A DNA stretch of 64,000 nt from contig CM043950.1 in the NCBI GenBank assembly GCA_014529385.2, positions 82,904,843 through 82,968,842 on the forward strand, given 5' to 3'. Origin of the DNA: Adiantum capillus-veneris. Taxonomy: Eukaryota > Streptophyta > Polypodiopsida > Polypodiales > Pteridaceae. Both the position numbers and the translations under genes were made by a program. This document shows positions 19,750 through 30,983 of the stretch, piece after piece. Position 1 is the first letter of the stretch. Each line of letters starts with the position of its first letter. The notes under the pieces are model-generated. The model was not told where the DNA came from and made no database searches. It saw nothing but the letters and a program-made list of their open reading frames with translations.

Positions 19750-20945
19750 GATTTCTGAGTCGGAGGAGAAATCACTAGCGGCTATTTTAGGGTTTTGGTG
19801 GTGCTACCTTGTGTCCCCACTGAGGGTCTAGAGCCTATCGTGGATGGGTAATGGGTGTCCGTATGAACAGAGACACGCTCAATATGCTCGTGTTCTAGCA
19901 CCCGCCCAGAGTGTAAGTGCATGTGCTTTTGATACCCTAAGGTGTCAAAAAGCTGCTCTAGGAGGCCTTGTGACTAGTTTTTAGCGTGTTTTTTGTTTGT
20001 TTTTTTTGCTAGATTTTTTAGAGCGTGTTGTGGAATGGGCCGTGTGATAGCTCGAAACGAGCGTATCGCTAGGAGGGACGCGCTGTGCTTTACAGTCCAC
20101 CGTTTGGTTCTGTTTTGCTCTAGAAAAGCCTGAAACAGTCTTTTCCTAGCTGGGGAACTAAGCTCCAAATAGCAAGTCTAAAGGTGCAAGTGGGAAGAGA
20201 AGGGAGGAGAGTGGAGGACTTGTCCCACATGCTCTCATTCCCTCTTGAGGAGGTAGGGTATATATATAAGAGTGAGTCTAGTATATATCATAGGATTGAG
20301 GCCTGGGCTTGGGCTTGGGCTTGGGCTTGGGGAAATGATCCCGATCTAACTTTTAAACAACCAACCAGTCCATTTTTATAACTCACGTTTTTTATTTTTC
20401 GAAAATCTAACCTCCCCCTCGCTCACGTTTTTATTTTTTGGGTTTTTTGTAAAAAAAAAAAAAACAGAAATTAAATTTTTTTTTCAAAAAATTTTTTTTT
20501 AATTTTTTTTTTCGAGATATTATTTGGTACGCGTTTTGGTGCGCGTTGACCTCACCTACCTATTTACTGTCCCACCTACCTACTAACCTGCTAATCAGTG
20601 GTTCACCTAATTACTAACCTACTTAATTAACTAACTATGCACAAACCAGAAAACACAGAAAATGCAGAAATTGAAACTTGACAGAACTGTGCAGTGAAAA
20701 CACAGAAAATGCAACAAAAAACGCAAGAAATGCTAACTGTGTGCAAACAGAAAAACAGAATTTTGCTAACTGTCCAACTAATACTAAATGTACGCAGCAG
20801 AAAAATAGAAAATGCAAACTGTACGCAACAGAAAACCAGAATTAACAACTTGCAAAAAAAAAACGCCTTCCTCTCCCTCTTCTTTCCTACTGCAAACCAC
20901 TCATACAAGAAGCACAAAGTGCCTCTTGGGCTTAGTGCAAGGCTA
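19750..20945. other. Leader of the 12.5 kb element between primer-binding site and gag
   Basis: About 1.2 kb without a convincing ORF. It holds a GGGCTT tandem array (about 20300-20330), long A/T homopolymers (20440-20515), and a region of short repeated words (GAAAACACAGAAAATGCA, CTGTGTGCAACAGAAAA) at 20640-20850. A TATATATATAAGAG run lies at 20260-20273 on the plus strand and may be chance. Confidence 0.5.
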
Positions 20946-20964
20946 TTCCCCGGCAGTGGCGCCA
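20946..20964 (-). other. Primer-binding site of the 12.5 kb element (tRNA-Asp type)
   Basis: The minus strand reads TGGCGCCACTGCCGGGGAA, four bases after the LTR end GCGCACA. It is nearly complementary to the 3' end of plant tRNA-Asp (family form TGGCGCCGTCGCCGGGG). This fixes the 5' LTR as the right-hand one and the element as minus-strand. Confidence 0.85.
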
Positions 20965-20968
20965 AAAA

Positions 20969-21217
20969 TGTGCGCTTCTTGCTGCACTGTCGAAGCAAGG
21001 GACTTGCCGATACACCGTGTACGAGCCGCAGACGGCTCCAAGCACACAACTAGTTTAACTAGTAAGCTCAAAGAGGGCAATGGTGTGTCACTCACCGCCT
21101 TATGCTCCTGCCGTAGAGGATTCCTCGCCGCAAAGAAGAGGGAGACGCTGCTACGCCGCGCTCAACCACCTTGCCGCCGTCGTGCCGCCGCAACGCTCGA
21201 TCACACACACACTCTCA

Positions 21218-21255
<38 letters not shown>

Positions 21256-21562
21256 CACACACAAGGAGATGGTGAAGGAGAAGGTGGAGATGGAGCAAGA
21301 GCAGCTTCTATTGCACAATGAGAGAATGACTCAATTTTAGGTTTAATTGGCTTTTATGTGAGCTCACCCCATTCACACTTGGGCGCCCATGCTTAGCCAA
21401 ATAACCCTAGCATGTTCGTGTTAGAGTGCGCCTCTCATCGGCGATCACTGTACCTTTCCCTATTGGACCGACAAGCCCGGTGCCTGACTCTACTTAAATA
21501 AATAATACGGTTACAGTGTCCGTCGTAGGCGATAGGGTGTCCGTGAGCCACGAGGGTTAACA
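20969..21562 (-). repeat. 5' LTR of the 12.5 kb gypsy element
   Basis: It pairs with 9043-9701 and lies beside the primer-binding site. As written it runs TGTGCGCTTC to GGTTAACA, followed by the GGGTA duplication at 21563-21567 and then the CTAGGAAATTAAA of repeat X. Confidence 0.93.
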
Positions 21563-24500
21563 GGGTACTAGGAAATTAAATCAAAGGGGCAAACTGGACA
21601 CATGGCAATAGGAGAGCAACCTACAAGCCTACACACACACTCCGAAAGCTCTTCTCAAGAGGGGGCGCCAAAAATTGAGAGTGGAGACTGATTTTATTCA
21701 TTGTGAACTATAATGTGTGTGTGAGTAGCGGGTGCAAGTAATCACAACTTTAATGGTAGTGCGACGATTTGCTCTCGTGCATCTCTCCCCCCTTTTGCAC
21801 ATATGGTAATGCCCCACTAGTTGTGCTTCTCAGTTGAACATGTACAGTTCTGGGGGGTTTTTGTGCGTTTGCACAAGGCAAGAGCCTTCTAAATAGGTAC
21901 TGGCCATGGATTAGCTAGTTGATAATCCCCCACACATACACGCAGTTCCATCGCAAAGGATTGCAAAAACGGAGAGTTTTCTTGCATGAAAACTCGTCCG
22001 ATTCAAAGGGGAACTGTCCCATTGCATGCGGGAGCACCTGAGATATGCGTAGGCGTGTTCACTCCGCTCAAAACGATCCAAAATAGAAAATTACAAGCTG
22101 TTGTGTTTTTGTGCAGGTTTAGGGTTTTGCACCTAAACTGCAAGAAATTACCAAAGGAGCCTTAGGAAATCCTTGGGATGCGTGTAGAAGGTTTCGGCCA
22201 CCCGACGATGGCCAAACAGAGAATTACAGAACGCGGAAATTAACTTGCAACTCACTGGAAATCTTCCAAAATGCAAGGGAAAGTATCCTTGACGTTGGAA
22301 AGGGGGAAGGGGGAACAAACCAGCACACTCCAAGCTTGCCTCTCTATAGCCTAGGATAAATTCCACACCCCTAACCACACAAAATCACACACACACGCAC
22401 ACTTTTTGCCAACCTCCAATGCACCGGCTCGCCTTCAAGCACCACCAGTTACACGCAATCACTTATCGACAGCCCACCATCACACTGTAAACACACCCAC
22501 ACCGGGAGGCTACACATACCTCGATTGCCTCTGAAATCTGGACACACAATCTCCCTCCCTCCCTCTCTCTGCACACTTACAACCTATCCAAAGCCACAGC
22601 TATCGTGGATGCTACACAAGAGAAAAGACGAACAGACGAGAAGATTGGTGGCAAACCCAACACAAAAAATAACTCAACCAAACCATAAATCCGCTTATGC
22701 ATAGCAAAAAAAACTCGGATACAATGATGGCTAACGTCGACTACGTGCTTTGAGGCAATCCTTGGCGGCCATTTCTATGGCAGTGCCACCTTCCTTTGCA
22801 ATCCACTGGCTGGCCCTTTACACGCTTGGCATCCTTCTTCTCTTCCTTCGACCACCCTCCTCATGGTGCTATATGCCTCTGCTATGGCACCCCTCAGCTC
22901 GCGGCCCTTCTCGGGCCCCTTGATTTGCCTAAAGCCCTCTTCCAAGCCTAACAACCCTCTTGTTCCAAGGCCTGGCTGCCTTCAACACTGATGGCAACCA
23001 CACACTGGCGCAACCGCCTGACCCCTTGTTGGCCTTCTTCACCTCCTCCTCCTTGCTATTGATGCCCCCTTTATTTGATGGCAACCCTTCTCGCTTAGCT
23101 TGACCTCGCCTTTGTGTAGTGCATTCCAAAGATAATCTGCAATGGCCTCCTCCTCTTCTCGATTCCGCTTCTTGCCTTCATTTGGCGGCCACCTGCAGCT
23201 GACGCTCTTGCAACATGCCCCTGCTTCAACTGCAATATTACCAACTATTCCTTCTTTGCAACGTTATCCTATGGGCACCCCATCTGCAGCGCTATCTGGC
23301 CCGTCACAAAGCCTTGGCGGCACCTTTCCTATCATGCAGCCCTCGTGTCTTCTTCAGTAATCGGCCACCTCTCTCCCTTTGAAGCATTGCCCAATGCGCA
23401 TGGCTTTGTTGCTCTCCACATCAGGCAGGTTTCACCCCCCATGGAGCTCCTCTTCATTTGCAGCTTGGGCTCCCTTCTCCAGCGCCACCTCTGGTGGCCT
23501 CTCTCTTGTTCACGGCCAGCTGGCTGCAATAGCACCCTGTTCATCTACTCGTCGAGGTCCCTCCCCACCTTCGCCTGGCGAGCCCTCCTGATGAAGCTCC
23601 CTATAGGCTACTGTCAACCCCCTGTCGCAGCCGGAGAGCTCCTCACGGCCCTGTTTTCAAAACCCGAGGACCCCCCTAACTGCGGCTCTCCGTCCCCTCC
23701 TTTCGTCAAGTTGCTCCTTCCAGAAGGTTGGCGGCGCTTTCCGCCATGCAGCCCTCCGCTCATGCAGACCTGCCGTGCATCAGCTCAACCTTCCTTGCAA
23801 CAGGTTGCCCTGGCTTATGCAAACTGCCGTGCCACTGGTCCTCCAAACTGTCTCCCCATGCAAACTGACGTTCCCTTCTCCTTTGCCACCCACATGTCCT
23901 CTTGGCCTCGCCACCCTATCGCCCACGTGCTCGCAACACCCTTCGGCCTACTGCAGTAGCGACGCCACCTCTCTGCATGCCATGGCGTTCGTCGTTTTTT
24001 TTTTCTATTTTAATGTAGTCTTTAGTTCCAGCTTTACCTTTTCCCTTAAAAAATCGGGCTTGGCCTCGTAACACACCTTGAATTGCTCGGTGAACTCCAT
24101 GCATCCAATGAAAACACTATATTAACCTCCCCATACTCGAACGCACTTTGAGAAGAGCGGAACTGCTACAAGTGTCGGCAACCTTCAAACCGCATCCGAT
24201 TGAGCCGCTGCTAGCCATTGGGCTTCATGCATCCAGAGAGCTTCGAAATCGCCAGAATAGTGAAAGCATTCAACATAGTACATATCATGGCTCTCGCTGA
24301 GGATTACACCCAACCAACCTTTGACACTTCTAGGTATCCAAACCAGTACTTGAGCTCGAAAACCACCTTTGGTCTGCCAAAATCCACATTTGACATACAC
24401 GGCCCGACAGTGTTGGCCACAACTGGCATCAAGCAACTGTACAAGTATTGTATTGCCCACTTGCCATCTTCCATGTACATGCTTCTGGCTTTCTCATTGG

Positions 24501-24834
24501 GTCGACAGTGTTTGCTTGTACCAACGTGTACTTTTGACCTACAAGGGTTTTGGCGCCATTACGCTTCCAAAATCAGGTCGGAAACCTGCAATTTCAGCCC
24601 TTGACAGGTTTGGACAGCTTGGCGAGAGTTTGATCTAAGTGTTCGGATCGTCTATTTTCAATTGAATAAAGAAATACCGAAAGGGGCGCCAATCTTTGGG
24701 GCCTACAGGGTGTCGATCTTCATGTGCACAGTGACGATCTAGTCGTTGGACGCATCTGTGCTCTTTCTTTTCTTCTTGATGCTCTGTGTAAAGTTAATAG
24801 GTAATTGAATTAGTACCACCCTCTACTGTGTACA
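21563..24834 (-). repeat. Repeat X copy B, right part (primer-binding site and LTR), split by a 2.2 kb insertion
   Basis: The sequence continues copy A from CTAGGAAATTAAA onward. Primer-binding-site-like sequence lies at 21651-21671. The LTR runs from TGAGAGTGG (21676) to TGTACA (24834), interrupted at 22296-24523. Copies B and C share a block of about 80 bases (24655-24735) that copy A lacks. Orientation is minus, as in copy A. Confidence 0.75.
22296..24523. mobile_element. 2.2 kb TG...CA insertion with 4-base ACGT duplication, possible solo LTR
   Basis: Copy A reads CCTTGATGTTACTTTTGACC and copy C CCTAGACATGTACTTTTGC. Copy B reads CCTTGACGT, then 2,228 bases TGGAAAGG...TTGTACCA, then ACGTGTACTTTTGACC. 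The insert starts TGG, ends CCA, and is flanked by ACGT (22292-22295 and 24524-24527). Ends and duplication fit an LTR retrotransposon, so a solo LTR is the simplest reading. The interior has no RT, gag or transposase. It is C-rich from 22780 to 23960, with repeated words such as GGCGGC and CATGCAGCCC. A 91-residue minus-strand frame (24185-24460) matches nothing I know. Confidence 0.65.
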
Positions 24835-25690
24835 CGCCCGTTTTAGTTGCTCTTTCCAATGCATCCGAGTAGCAGTTCCTATGTTTTCCAGATTGGCCCC
24901 TGGAGATTGTACCATTTAGGACATGTTATTTCCTACAGGTGCATAGTGGTCCTTAGACTAGGACCCAGTTACAGTTAGCCATGGCATTCTTTGCAACTGG
25001 GGAGATGTTCTTCTCGGTTCTCCCAGATTTGGTTCCAGGTTCCACATGTATATTTCCTTTCGGATTCACCTACCTCTAGTGATCCAGTTACACAGGTAGA
25101 GACTATTGGAGAGTTATGCCAGTTATCCATGGTTCGCGTGCTCTCCCTTCAGAGGGGGACGTGGAGCCATCTTGGGAGTCAGTTTGCGTAGACTACTTCC
25201 TTATAGTTCTAGAGGTTCCATCTGCAACAGACAGAATTGACAATCTATCTGGTGGCTTTCAGTAGCACCTTGTTCTTCTCTTACACATCTTGGATGCAGG
25301 GTCTTTAGATCTTTATGTATTGGCTACAATCTCAGTATTGATGTGTTCCTTCATCCTGGTGGATGTTTGTTCCCGATTCACTTTGAGAGTGGGGTGATAT
25401 TCCCTCGAGCCGTGTTCCAAACAGATGATCAGTAGCACTTTCACTCTCAATTCCGATGAAGTTCCTTCATATACAAATTGCAATTCGTCATTGTATACGG
25501 TGGTTGGTGTAGTTCTTTGGTTCTTCGTCATCAGACAATTGATTTCTCAGTAGCTTTTCTCGTCTCCTTCTTTGGAATTTCCGTAGCAGCTTGGAGATTC
25601 TGGCAAGTGGTATATGACCGGACGTGCAGATTTCTGACTCTTTCCTCAAAGGTGAAGTTGGGAAATGATCCAGATACTAGTGGTTTATAC
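24835..25690. other. Unassigned stretch, probably decayed copia interior
   Basis: Only short frames and no clear domain. It leads into the RNase H-like tail at about 25690, so it is probably the rest of that copia pol, but I cannot align it. Confidence 0.3.
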
Positions 25691-25990
25691 CTTTACCCTC
25701 AATGTTGATGCATTCTCTTCAACAATCAACAGCAAAGCCTTCTGCAGACGCTGGTTGTGCGACTTGTGAGTCGGTTGGCTTGAGGAGGTTCTTGGAAGAG
25801 CTGGGTTTACTTTCGATGGACAACATTTTACTTCCCGGATGTCTTTCGGGGGTAGCAATTGGATTGTATATTGCACGATACTTTCCTACTGCAGAGTTTG
25901 TAGCAGATATCCTCGTCCACGAAACCCTTTCTTTATAATTGCAGATTGCTCACTCGTGCTTCCTGATTCGTCTTCGTTTCCAAGAGCTAA
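25660..25990 (+). pseudogene. Ty1/copia RNase H end, heavily decayed
   Basis: Read across frames this gives the copia RNase H tail: GNDPDTSG, then SVGLRRFLEELGLLSMDN (family WLRRLLxELG), then ARYFPTAEFVADILVHETLSL (family YxPTxEQVADIxTK), then QELRGGVK just before a purine-rich tract. Catalytic residues and most of the domain are lost. The position directly before a polypurine tract and LTR start supports the call. Confidence 0.5.
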
Positions 25991-26800
25991 GAGGGGGTGT
26001 TAAGAGTTCGGGCATCTCTTTGGATTCGTCTGATTGGTTCTAGTTTCTCCCAAGGACAGGTGTTAGGAAGTGTGGGCTGTTTTGTGGCTGTGCCCAACCA
26101 ATCAAAGGTAGGTTTCTCACGTCGGGATATGTCTAGCCATATTAAGCCTTGGGTTTTGGCTTGTTTGCATTGTCTTCTATCATCCTGCAGGCTAGGAGTA
26201 TTTTCCCCCAACCTTGGTACATTTTTGCCCTAAGCCCTATGGGGCTCCGGTGCTTTTTTCCATGTTCTCCCTATTGTTTTCCCCATTTACCAAGGTCAGG
26301 CTGCTGGAGGAGTGGGTCGGGCAGCCTGCCTTTGGGCATATATATGCAGCACACACGTGTGTGTGTGTTGGGGTGGGGGGCAGATATTACCGGGCTGGCA
26401 AGTCACCATGGGGTATTCACCTAGCGTTTTTGGCCAGCTGATCAACGTTTCTCAGATCAACCCTAGCGTTTTTGATGGGCAACACTTGCAATGTCAGGGG
26501 TCTTTCTCTATGGTGCAGTACCTCCTCAAGGAGGCCTTTCACAGGCCTTGTGACCATGCAGTGGCAAGTTTCCTCATCCGAGATCTAGATCCAAATCTAG
26601 ATCTAGCCAGGAGTAGATGCACCAGATCTATGCTCTTAGGCCCATGTGAGACGGTGTCAGTGGTCTCATGTGCACGAGCAGTTGGCAGTGTCGGTAGTAG
26701 TCGCAGTTGTGTGTACCTCAGGTCTATTCATAGGGCATGTTGGATCTATGTCAAACCACCCTTGGTCACTTGCATGAGTAGCTTGTTATCAGCATGGCGA
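25989..26800 (+). repeat. Polypurine tract and candidate LTR of the copia relic
   Basis: AAGAGGGGG (25989-25997) is followed by TGTTAAGAG (25998), a typical 3' LTR start. A TATA-like CATATATATGCAG lies near 26337-26349. A possible tRNA-Met-type primer site (TTATCAGCATGGCG) near 26783 could mark the far end. If so, LTR length is about 780 bases. No partner LTR is seen, so the right boundary is uncertain. Confidence 0.45.
26581..26604. repeat. Perfect 10-base inverted repeat with 4-base loop
   Basis: AGATCTAGAT, then CCAA, then ATCTAGATCT. It lies in the candidate LTR downstream of its TATA box, so it would be in the transcript as a short A/T-rich hairpin. Confidence 0.7.
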
Positions 26801-26807
26801 GCGTTTC

Positions 26808-26811
<4 letters not shown>

Positions 26812-26842
<31 letters not shown>
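26812..26842. repeat. (TC)n microsatellite
   Basis: About 15 CT dinucleotides with no flanking gene. Confidence 0.9.
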
Positions 26843-26845
<3 letters not shown>

Positions 26846-27149
26846 GATGTCCAATCTCTTTCTACCTCAATGATCTCTCTTTCTCCACAGGTGTGCGTTG
26901 TTCATGTATGTGGCATTGCAGGTGTTCTAGATCGGAGTCGAGTCCACCAAATCACAAGCCAGTTCTTGTCTTCATTGCATCTTCCACTACCACTTTTGAC
27001 TAAAACCGGCCTACAGTCTTACTAAAGGGCAGAAAACTTTGGCCTTCACCTAACTGTACGTCAATTAGCATTACCTTTATTGTACGACACAAAGTAACTA
27101 CACAAATAAACCTGTAAATTGGAATTCACTACTTCAAGACAATCCACGA

Positions 27150-27832
27150 CTTGGTAGCTAGAGCGCTCCCAAGTAGACAAAGACACCCTGTGGGCCCAAA
27201 GACTAGTGCCCCTTTCGGTACTTCTTTATTTATATTGCAAATAAATGCCCCGAACGCTTTTACCTAACTCTCACTAAGCTGTCTAGACCTGTCCAGGGAG
27301 GTTTTTGACTCAACTTCGGCTACATAATGGCTTGCAAAAGTACATGTCTAGGACACTTTCCCTTGTATTTTGAAAGCTTTCCAGTGAGCTGCAAGTCAAT
27401 TTCGGCATGCTGTAATTTCATGTTTTGGTCACTGTCAGGTGCCTAAAGCCCTGTATAAGCATCCCAAGGGTTTCCCGAGACTCCCTTGTTACCTTGCAAT
27501 TTAGGTGCAAAACCCTAAACCTGCAAAATTCAAATAAACACAGCAGGCTGTAACTTTATGTTTTGGATTGTTTTGAGCGAAGCAAATACGTCAATGTGTC
27601 TCAAGATCTTCTGCACGCAATGGGACAGTTCCCCTATAAATTGGACAAGTTTCACGCAAGAAAACTCTCTGTTTTTGCAATCCTTCGCAATGGAACCGTG
27701 CGTACATATAGGGAATTAGCAATTAGCTAATCCGGTTCTTGTACAGAAGGCTCTTACCCTGGCAAATGCACAAAAAATCCCCAGAACCATACATGGTCAT
27801 CTGAGAAGCCCAACTATTGGTCCATCTGAGAA
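27150..27832 (+). repeat. Repeat X copy C: left part of an X LTR in plus orientation
   Basis: Its reverse complement follows copies A and B from the GGCTTCTCAG word through the AGAGTTTTCTTGCGTGAAA and AACAATCCAAAACA segments to the shared ATAAAGAAGTACCGAAAGGGGC block. Homology stops at about 27832, inside the LTR. The missing remainder continues at 61958 (copy D), so C and D are one LTR split by the intervening 34 kb. Homology at the left edge fades between 27003 and 27150. Confidence 0.7.
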
Positions 27833-28191
27833 GACATCAGGATGGACGTCTATAGCATGTCCGGCCAGTGTGAACCTGGCCCTTTGCTTATGAAGTCCTA
27901 TAAATAGGACAAGAGTTTCATTTGTGAGACATCTTGTGTGATCACCACACCACTTGGACTCTTTGGCCTTGGCAGCTCGGCCCGCACACCCGTACCAATG
28001 TGGGCTTGGTGGTATGGGACACCGGCCCTTGTGGTAGAGGCTTGCCCGCAGGCTCCCAGGCTTGGGGGAGAGCCTGTCTTGGCTCTATTGGCTAGGAGGT
28101 GAGCCTGATGTCCGCTTACTATGTGTGTTTAGTTGTGAGTTTGGCTTGTGTCATGTCATATGTGCAGGATGGATTTGTCCAGGGACTAATA
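27833..28191 (+). repeat. LTR family Y, left copy (5' LTR)
   Basis: It matches 61590-61957 closely. Shared marks are GACATCA.GATGG, the TATA box CCTATAAATAGGAC (about 27896-27909), CATCTTGTGTGATCACCAC and the end GGGACTAATA. A primer-binding site follows at once. The first bases (TGTTACGTCCCC in the other copy) are replaced here by TCCATCTGAGA, which repeats CATCTGAGAAG found 30 bases upstream. The 5' edge was therefore altered during insertion or repair. Confidence 0.75.
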
Positions 28192-28192
28192 T

Positions 28193-28205
28193 TGGTATCA
28201 AAGCC
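28193..28205 (+). other. Primer-binding site of element Y (initiator tRNA-Met type)
   Basis: TGGTATCAAAGCC lies two bases after the LTR end and differs by one base from the common plant site TGGTATCAGAGCC. This shows that element Y runs on the plus strand. This primer is common in copia elements and chromoviruses. Confidence 0.8.
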
Positions 28206-28634
28206 CCTTCCTGCTTGTATGCACGACAAGGCGACGTGCACAAGACCACTAGAGCTCATGGGGCCGTGATGGCCCAACCTGATAGGCTCTCCCAACTCTC
28301 GTATAGGGTGGTATGGGATGCTATTAGCGAGACAGGAGGGCAAGGGGGACACATGCCAACTGGTGGTGGGAATTTTGCGAGTTCTTTTTTTGTTTCTCGT
28401 GGATTCTCGTCTCTGGAATGTTGATTGCTCGAGGCAGTCACGTGGATGCATGGTATGTCTTTTTTGGTCTCTCTGAAAGGTGCGAGTGCTTGGGGGTGTC
28501 CTTGGGAGGTGCCACTCTGAGGACAAGGAAGCACCCTCCATGGGCACATCAGGGTGAGAGTGCCTTGTTCATTTTGAAGTATGTTTTGTAGTAATGGAAA
28601 AGGGGAGCAATTAGTTTTGGCATTGTGCTTGGAA
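28206..28634. other. Leader of element Y before the LINE insertion
   Basis: About 430 bases with no convincing gag. Open frames on the minus strand here look like shadows. Confidence 0.4.
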
Positions 28635-28817
28635 AATAATGGTCTGTCGTCCTTCTAAAGAAAAACATGGACGGGCTCGCTACTGCTATGCGTTCCCCTT
28701 TCGCCATCGCTGTCCTTCCCCCCCTAGCTGCGTCCCTGCCTTACAATGTGCACCCTTGCGCTTGCCCCCTCCCCCTCCATCCCGCTACCTCGGCCTGCCC
28801 TCGCATGTCAGTCCTCT

Positions 28818-29040
28818 CCCCCCCCATCCCGCTGCCCCAGTCCTCTGCCCTCGCTGCCCTAGCCCGTTTCCGCCAGCCCGCTCCCCCCCCCCATCCCGCT
28901 GCAGAAGCCCTCCTCTGTATTCCCCCCTCCCCCCCATCCCGCTGCCCTAGTCCTCTGCCCTCGCTGCCCTAGCCCGTTTCCGCCAGCCCGCTCCCCCCCC
29001 CATCCCGCTGCAGAAGCCCTCCTCCGTATTCCCCCCCCCC
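28818..29040 (+). repeat. Two tandem ~110-base units in the LINE 5' UTR
   Basis: The unit (CCATCCCGCTGCC..AGTCCTCTGCCC, GCCCTAGCCCGTTTCCGCC, CAGAAGCCCTCCTC.GTATTC) occurs twice head to tail, at about 28825-28930 and 28932-29035, and the second half of the unit resembles its start. It is very C-rich with poly-C runs. Tandem 5' UTR units act as promoters in some mammalian L1 elements; that role here is only an analogy. Confidence 0.75.
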
Positions 29041-29155
29041 CGAAGGCCTCACTTGTTCATCTCTGCAGTAGAGTTTTCGTTGGGATTTTACTGGCCGAGT
29101 TCTCAGGTGCTTGTCTCCCCCCCCCCCCCCCCCCCCTGCACAACAGTAGACACAA

Positions 29156-30950
29156 ATGGAGGCTCATGCTCCACCCCAGAGGGACTCCTCAAAAGCCCCC
29201 TCGCCCGACCCTGCAAAGGCCACCATTAGAATTGTTGTTTCACCGACAGAGCAAGCGAGCCTCGCAGCAGAGATGGAGCGTCTCCATGCGACCTCCGTCA
29301 TCTGCAAGATTCTCGGTACCAGACCCAGCAGAGAAGAGTTGCGTGACCTTCTCTAGGCCCGCCTTCTCGCAGAGGTGGGCAAGATCTTGGACATTCAAAT
29401 TCTCGGACGAGGCTACTATCAGATCGAGTTTGAGACCTCCGAGATGGCATCCAAGGTCATTGCCATGAGTCTCTTGACCATCTGAGCAGTCCGAGCCCAC
29501 TTTCGACAATGGAGACATGGTTTTGACCCTGCTTCAGATGTTCTGGTAGAGGAGGCAGACATTCCCATCTCCATCTGCTTTCCTAGTTTGCGAAGGGAGT
29601 ACCTACTACTTTTGTCTAGGATAGGCTCAGCGATTGGGACTGTCCTGGAGACACCTTGCACGACAGCCTCAGTAGCTGCCAAGGCGGCACACATTCCCTC
29701 AGTTCGCCTTCTGGTTAGAGATACTCACTCTCTCGAAGGTCATCCGACTTCCTCGCGTAAGTGGGGATTGGTTTAGACAGAGCGTGGAGTATTTGGGCCT
29801 CCCTAATCAGTGCTTTATTTGTCGAAGATGGGCCATCTTGCGAAGGCCTATCCACAGAGGAGGCCTTGACCTACACCACAGGCCCAGTCCCAACCCTTGC
29901 GGGCTGGCCAGCAGACACACAGAGCACACAAGCAGAGCCACCCTCCGAGCCTGGGGCTCCAGCGGAGGAGGGATGGCAGCAGGTTCGTAGTCGACGATGG
30001 TAGGGGCCACAGCGACAGCCTGGCACTCAGAGTGGTCCTCGGGCGCCTGCCCAGCAGAGCAGTGGGTTCCCACGGGGAACCGATTCGATCCTCTTTAGCA
30101 GGACGAGGTCCCTGCTCCAGCCCCCACCTCAGCTTCACCCTCGATAGCCCCACCCTCCCCCCGAGTTCCCCCCCTCCTCATCAGCGCCCCTCCCCCCCCC
30201 CCCCCCCCCCCCTCCTCCTGCTCCTTGCCCCTCTTCTCCCCTCCCCCACCTCCCCCTGCTCCTACACCCCCCCCTCTCGCTCCAATTCCACAGTCGACCC
30301 AGGGGGCAGGGCCATCCCTGGCTACTAGGAGATCTCTTGACAACGCCTTTGCCACGAGTCGCTTGGTGAAAAAGGGACAGCCTTTCTTGCGACCCCCTCT
30401 TCAGGTACAGACGTCTCCCTTTGCAGCACTCCCCCATAGTCTGACGAGCTTTGACATTCGGTGCCGATGGGGCTTCTTTGCCTATGACTTTACACGCTTT
30501 CTCGGTGACTCCTCATCAGACCTTGAGGCAGCCTACTTCAGGGTTCATGTTCTGTTCCTTACAGTCCCCTTTGCGGCAGGGACCAGATTGAGTGGACTCT
30601 CGACTCAGTGTTGGAGTGGCTCCCGACACAGGCCCTAGAGTTCTCTCACCACATGGGAGACCTAGAAGTTACAGACATGCTTCAGACTCTGTGGCCATTG
30701 GCCAAGTTTACTGTGACCCCTCCAGATGCAACAGGATGTAGACACATTGTGGTTCACTTCTTTGCTAATACACAGTGCCCACCATGCTATGTACACATTC
30801 ATGAGGACTCCTGGAAAGAGGAGGTTGCTTTACGCACGGCTCGGTCTACTTGGGCTTGGGCCAGGCACTCTTTGTAGTCATGCCTATCTAGAGGATGCTC
30901 GGATGCGGATTACTCCCCATCCAAGACAGCCTCAAAGATAGCACATTTAG
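29156..30950 (+). pseudogene. LINE ORF1 (DUF4283-like) with zinc knuckle, broken
   Basis: It starts MEAHAPPQRDSSK. The pattern GRGYYQIEFE...ADIPISICFPSLRREYL...LSRIGSAIGTVLETP is that of plant LINE ORF1 proteins, which bind the element RNA. A CCHC knuckle near 29800-29850 (NQCFICRR, then GHLAKAYP in the next frame) is split by a frameshift. In-frame TAG (29354-29356) and TGA (about 29483) stops sit where CAG and CGA would read well. A long Pro-rich stretch follows, then a C-terminal part (30225-30877) that I do not recognise, with GFFAYDFTRFLGDSSSD. Confidence 0.7.
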
Positions 30951-30983
30951 CCGCTGCGGCAGCATCTGTTCTCTCTCGCTCCC

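Noticed and set aside
20258-20275. TATATATATAAG as a host promoter
   Set aside because: It lies in the untranslated leader of a retrotransposon with no gene downstream on that strand.
23345-23959. 204-residue plus-strand ORF as a gene
   Set aside because: It is Cys/Pro/Leu-rich translation of C-rich DNA inside the 2.2 kb insertion, with no domain and no supporting context.
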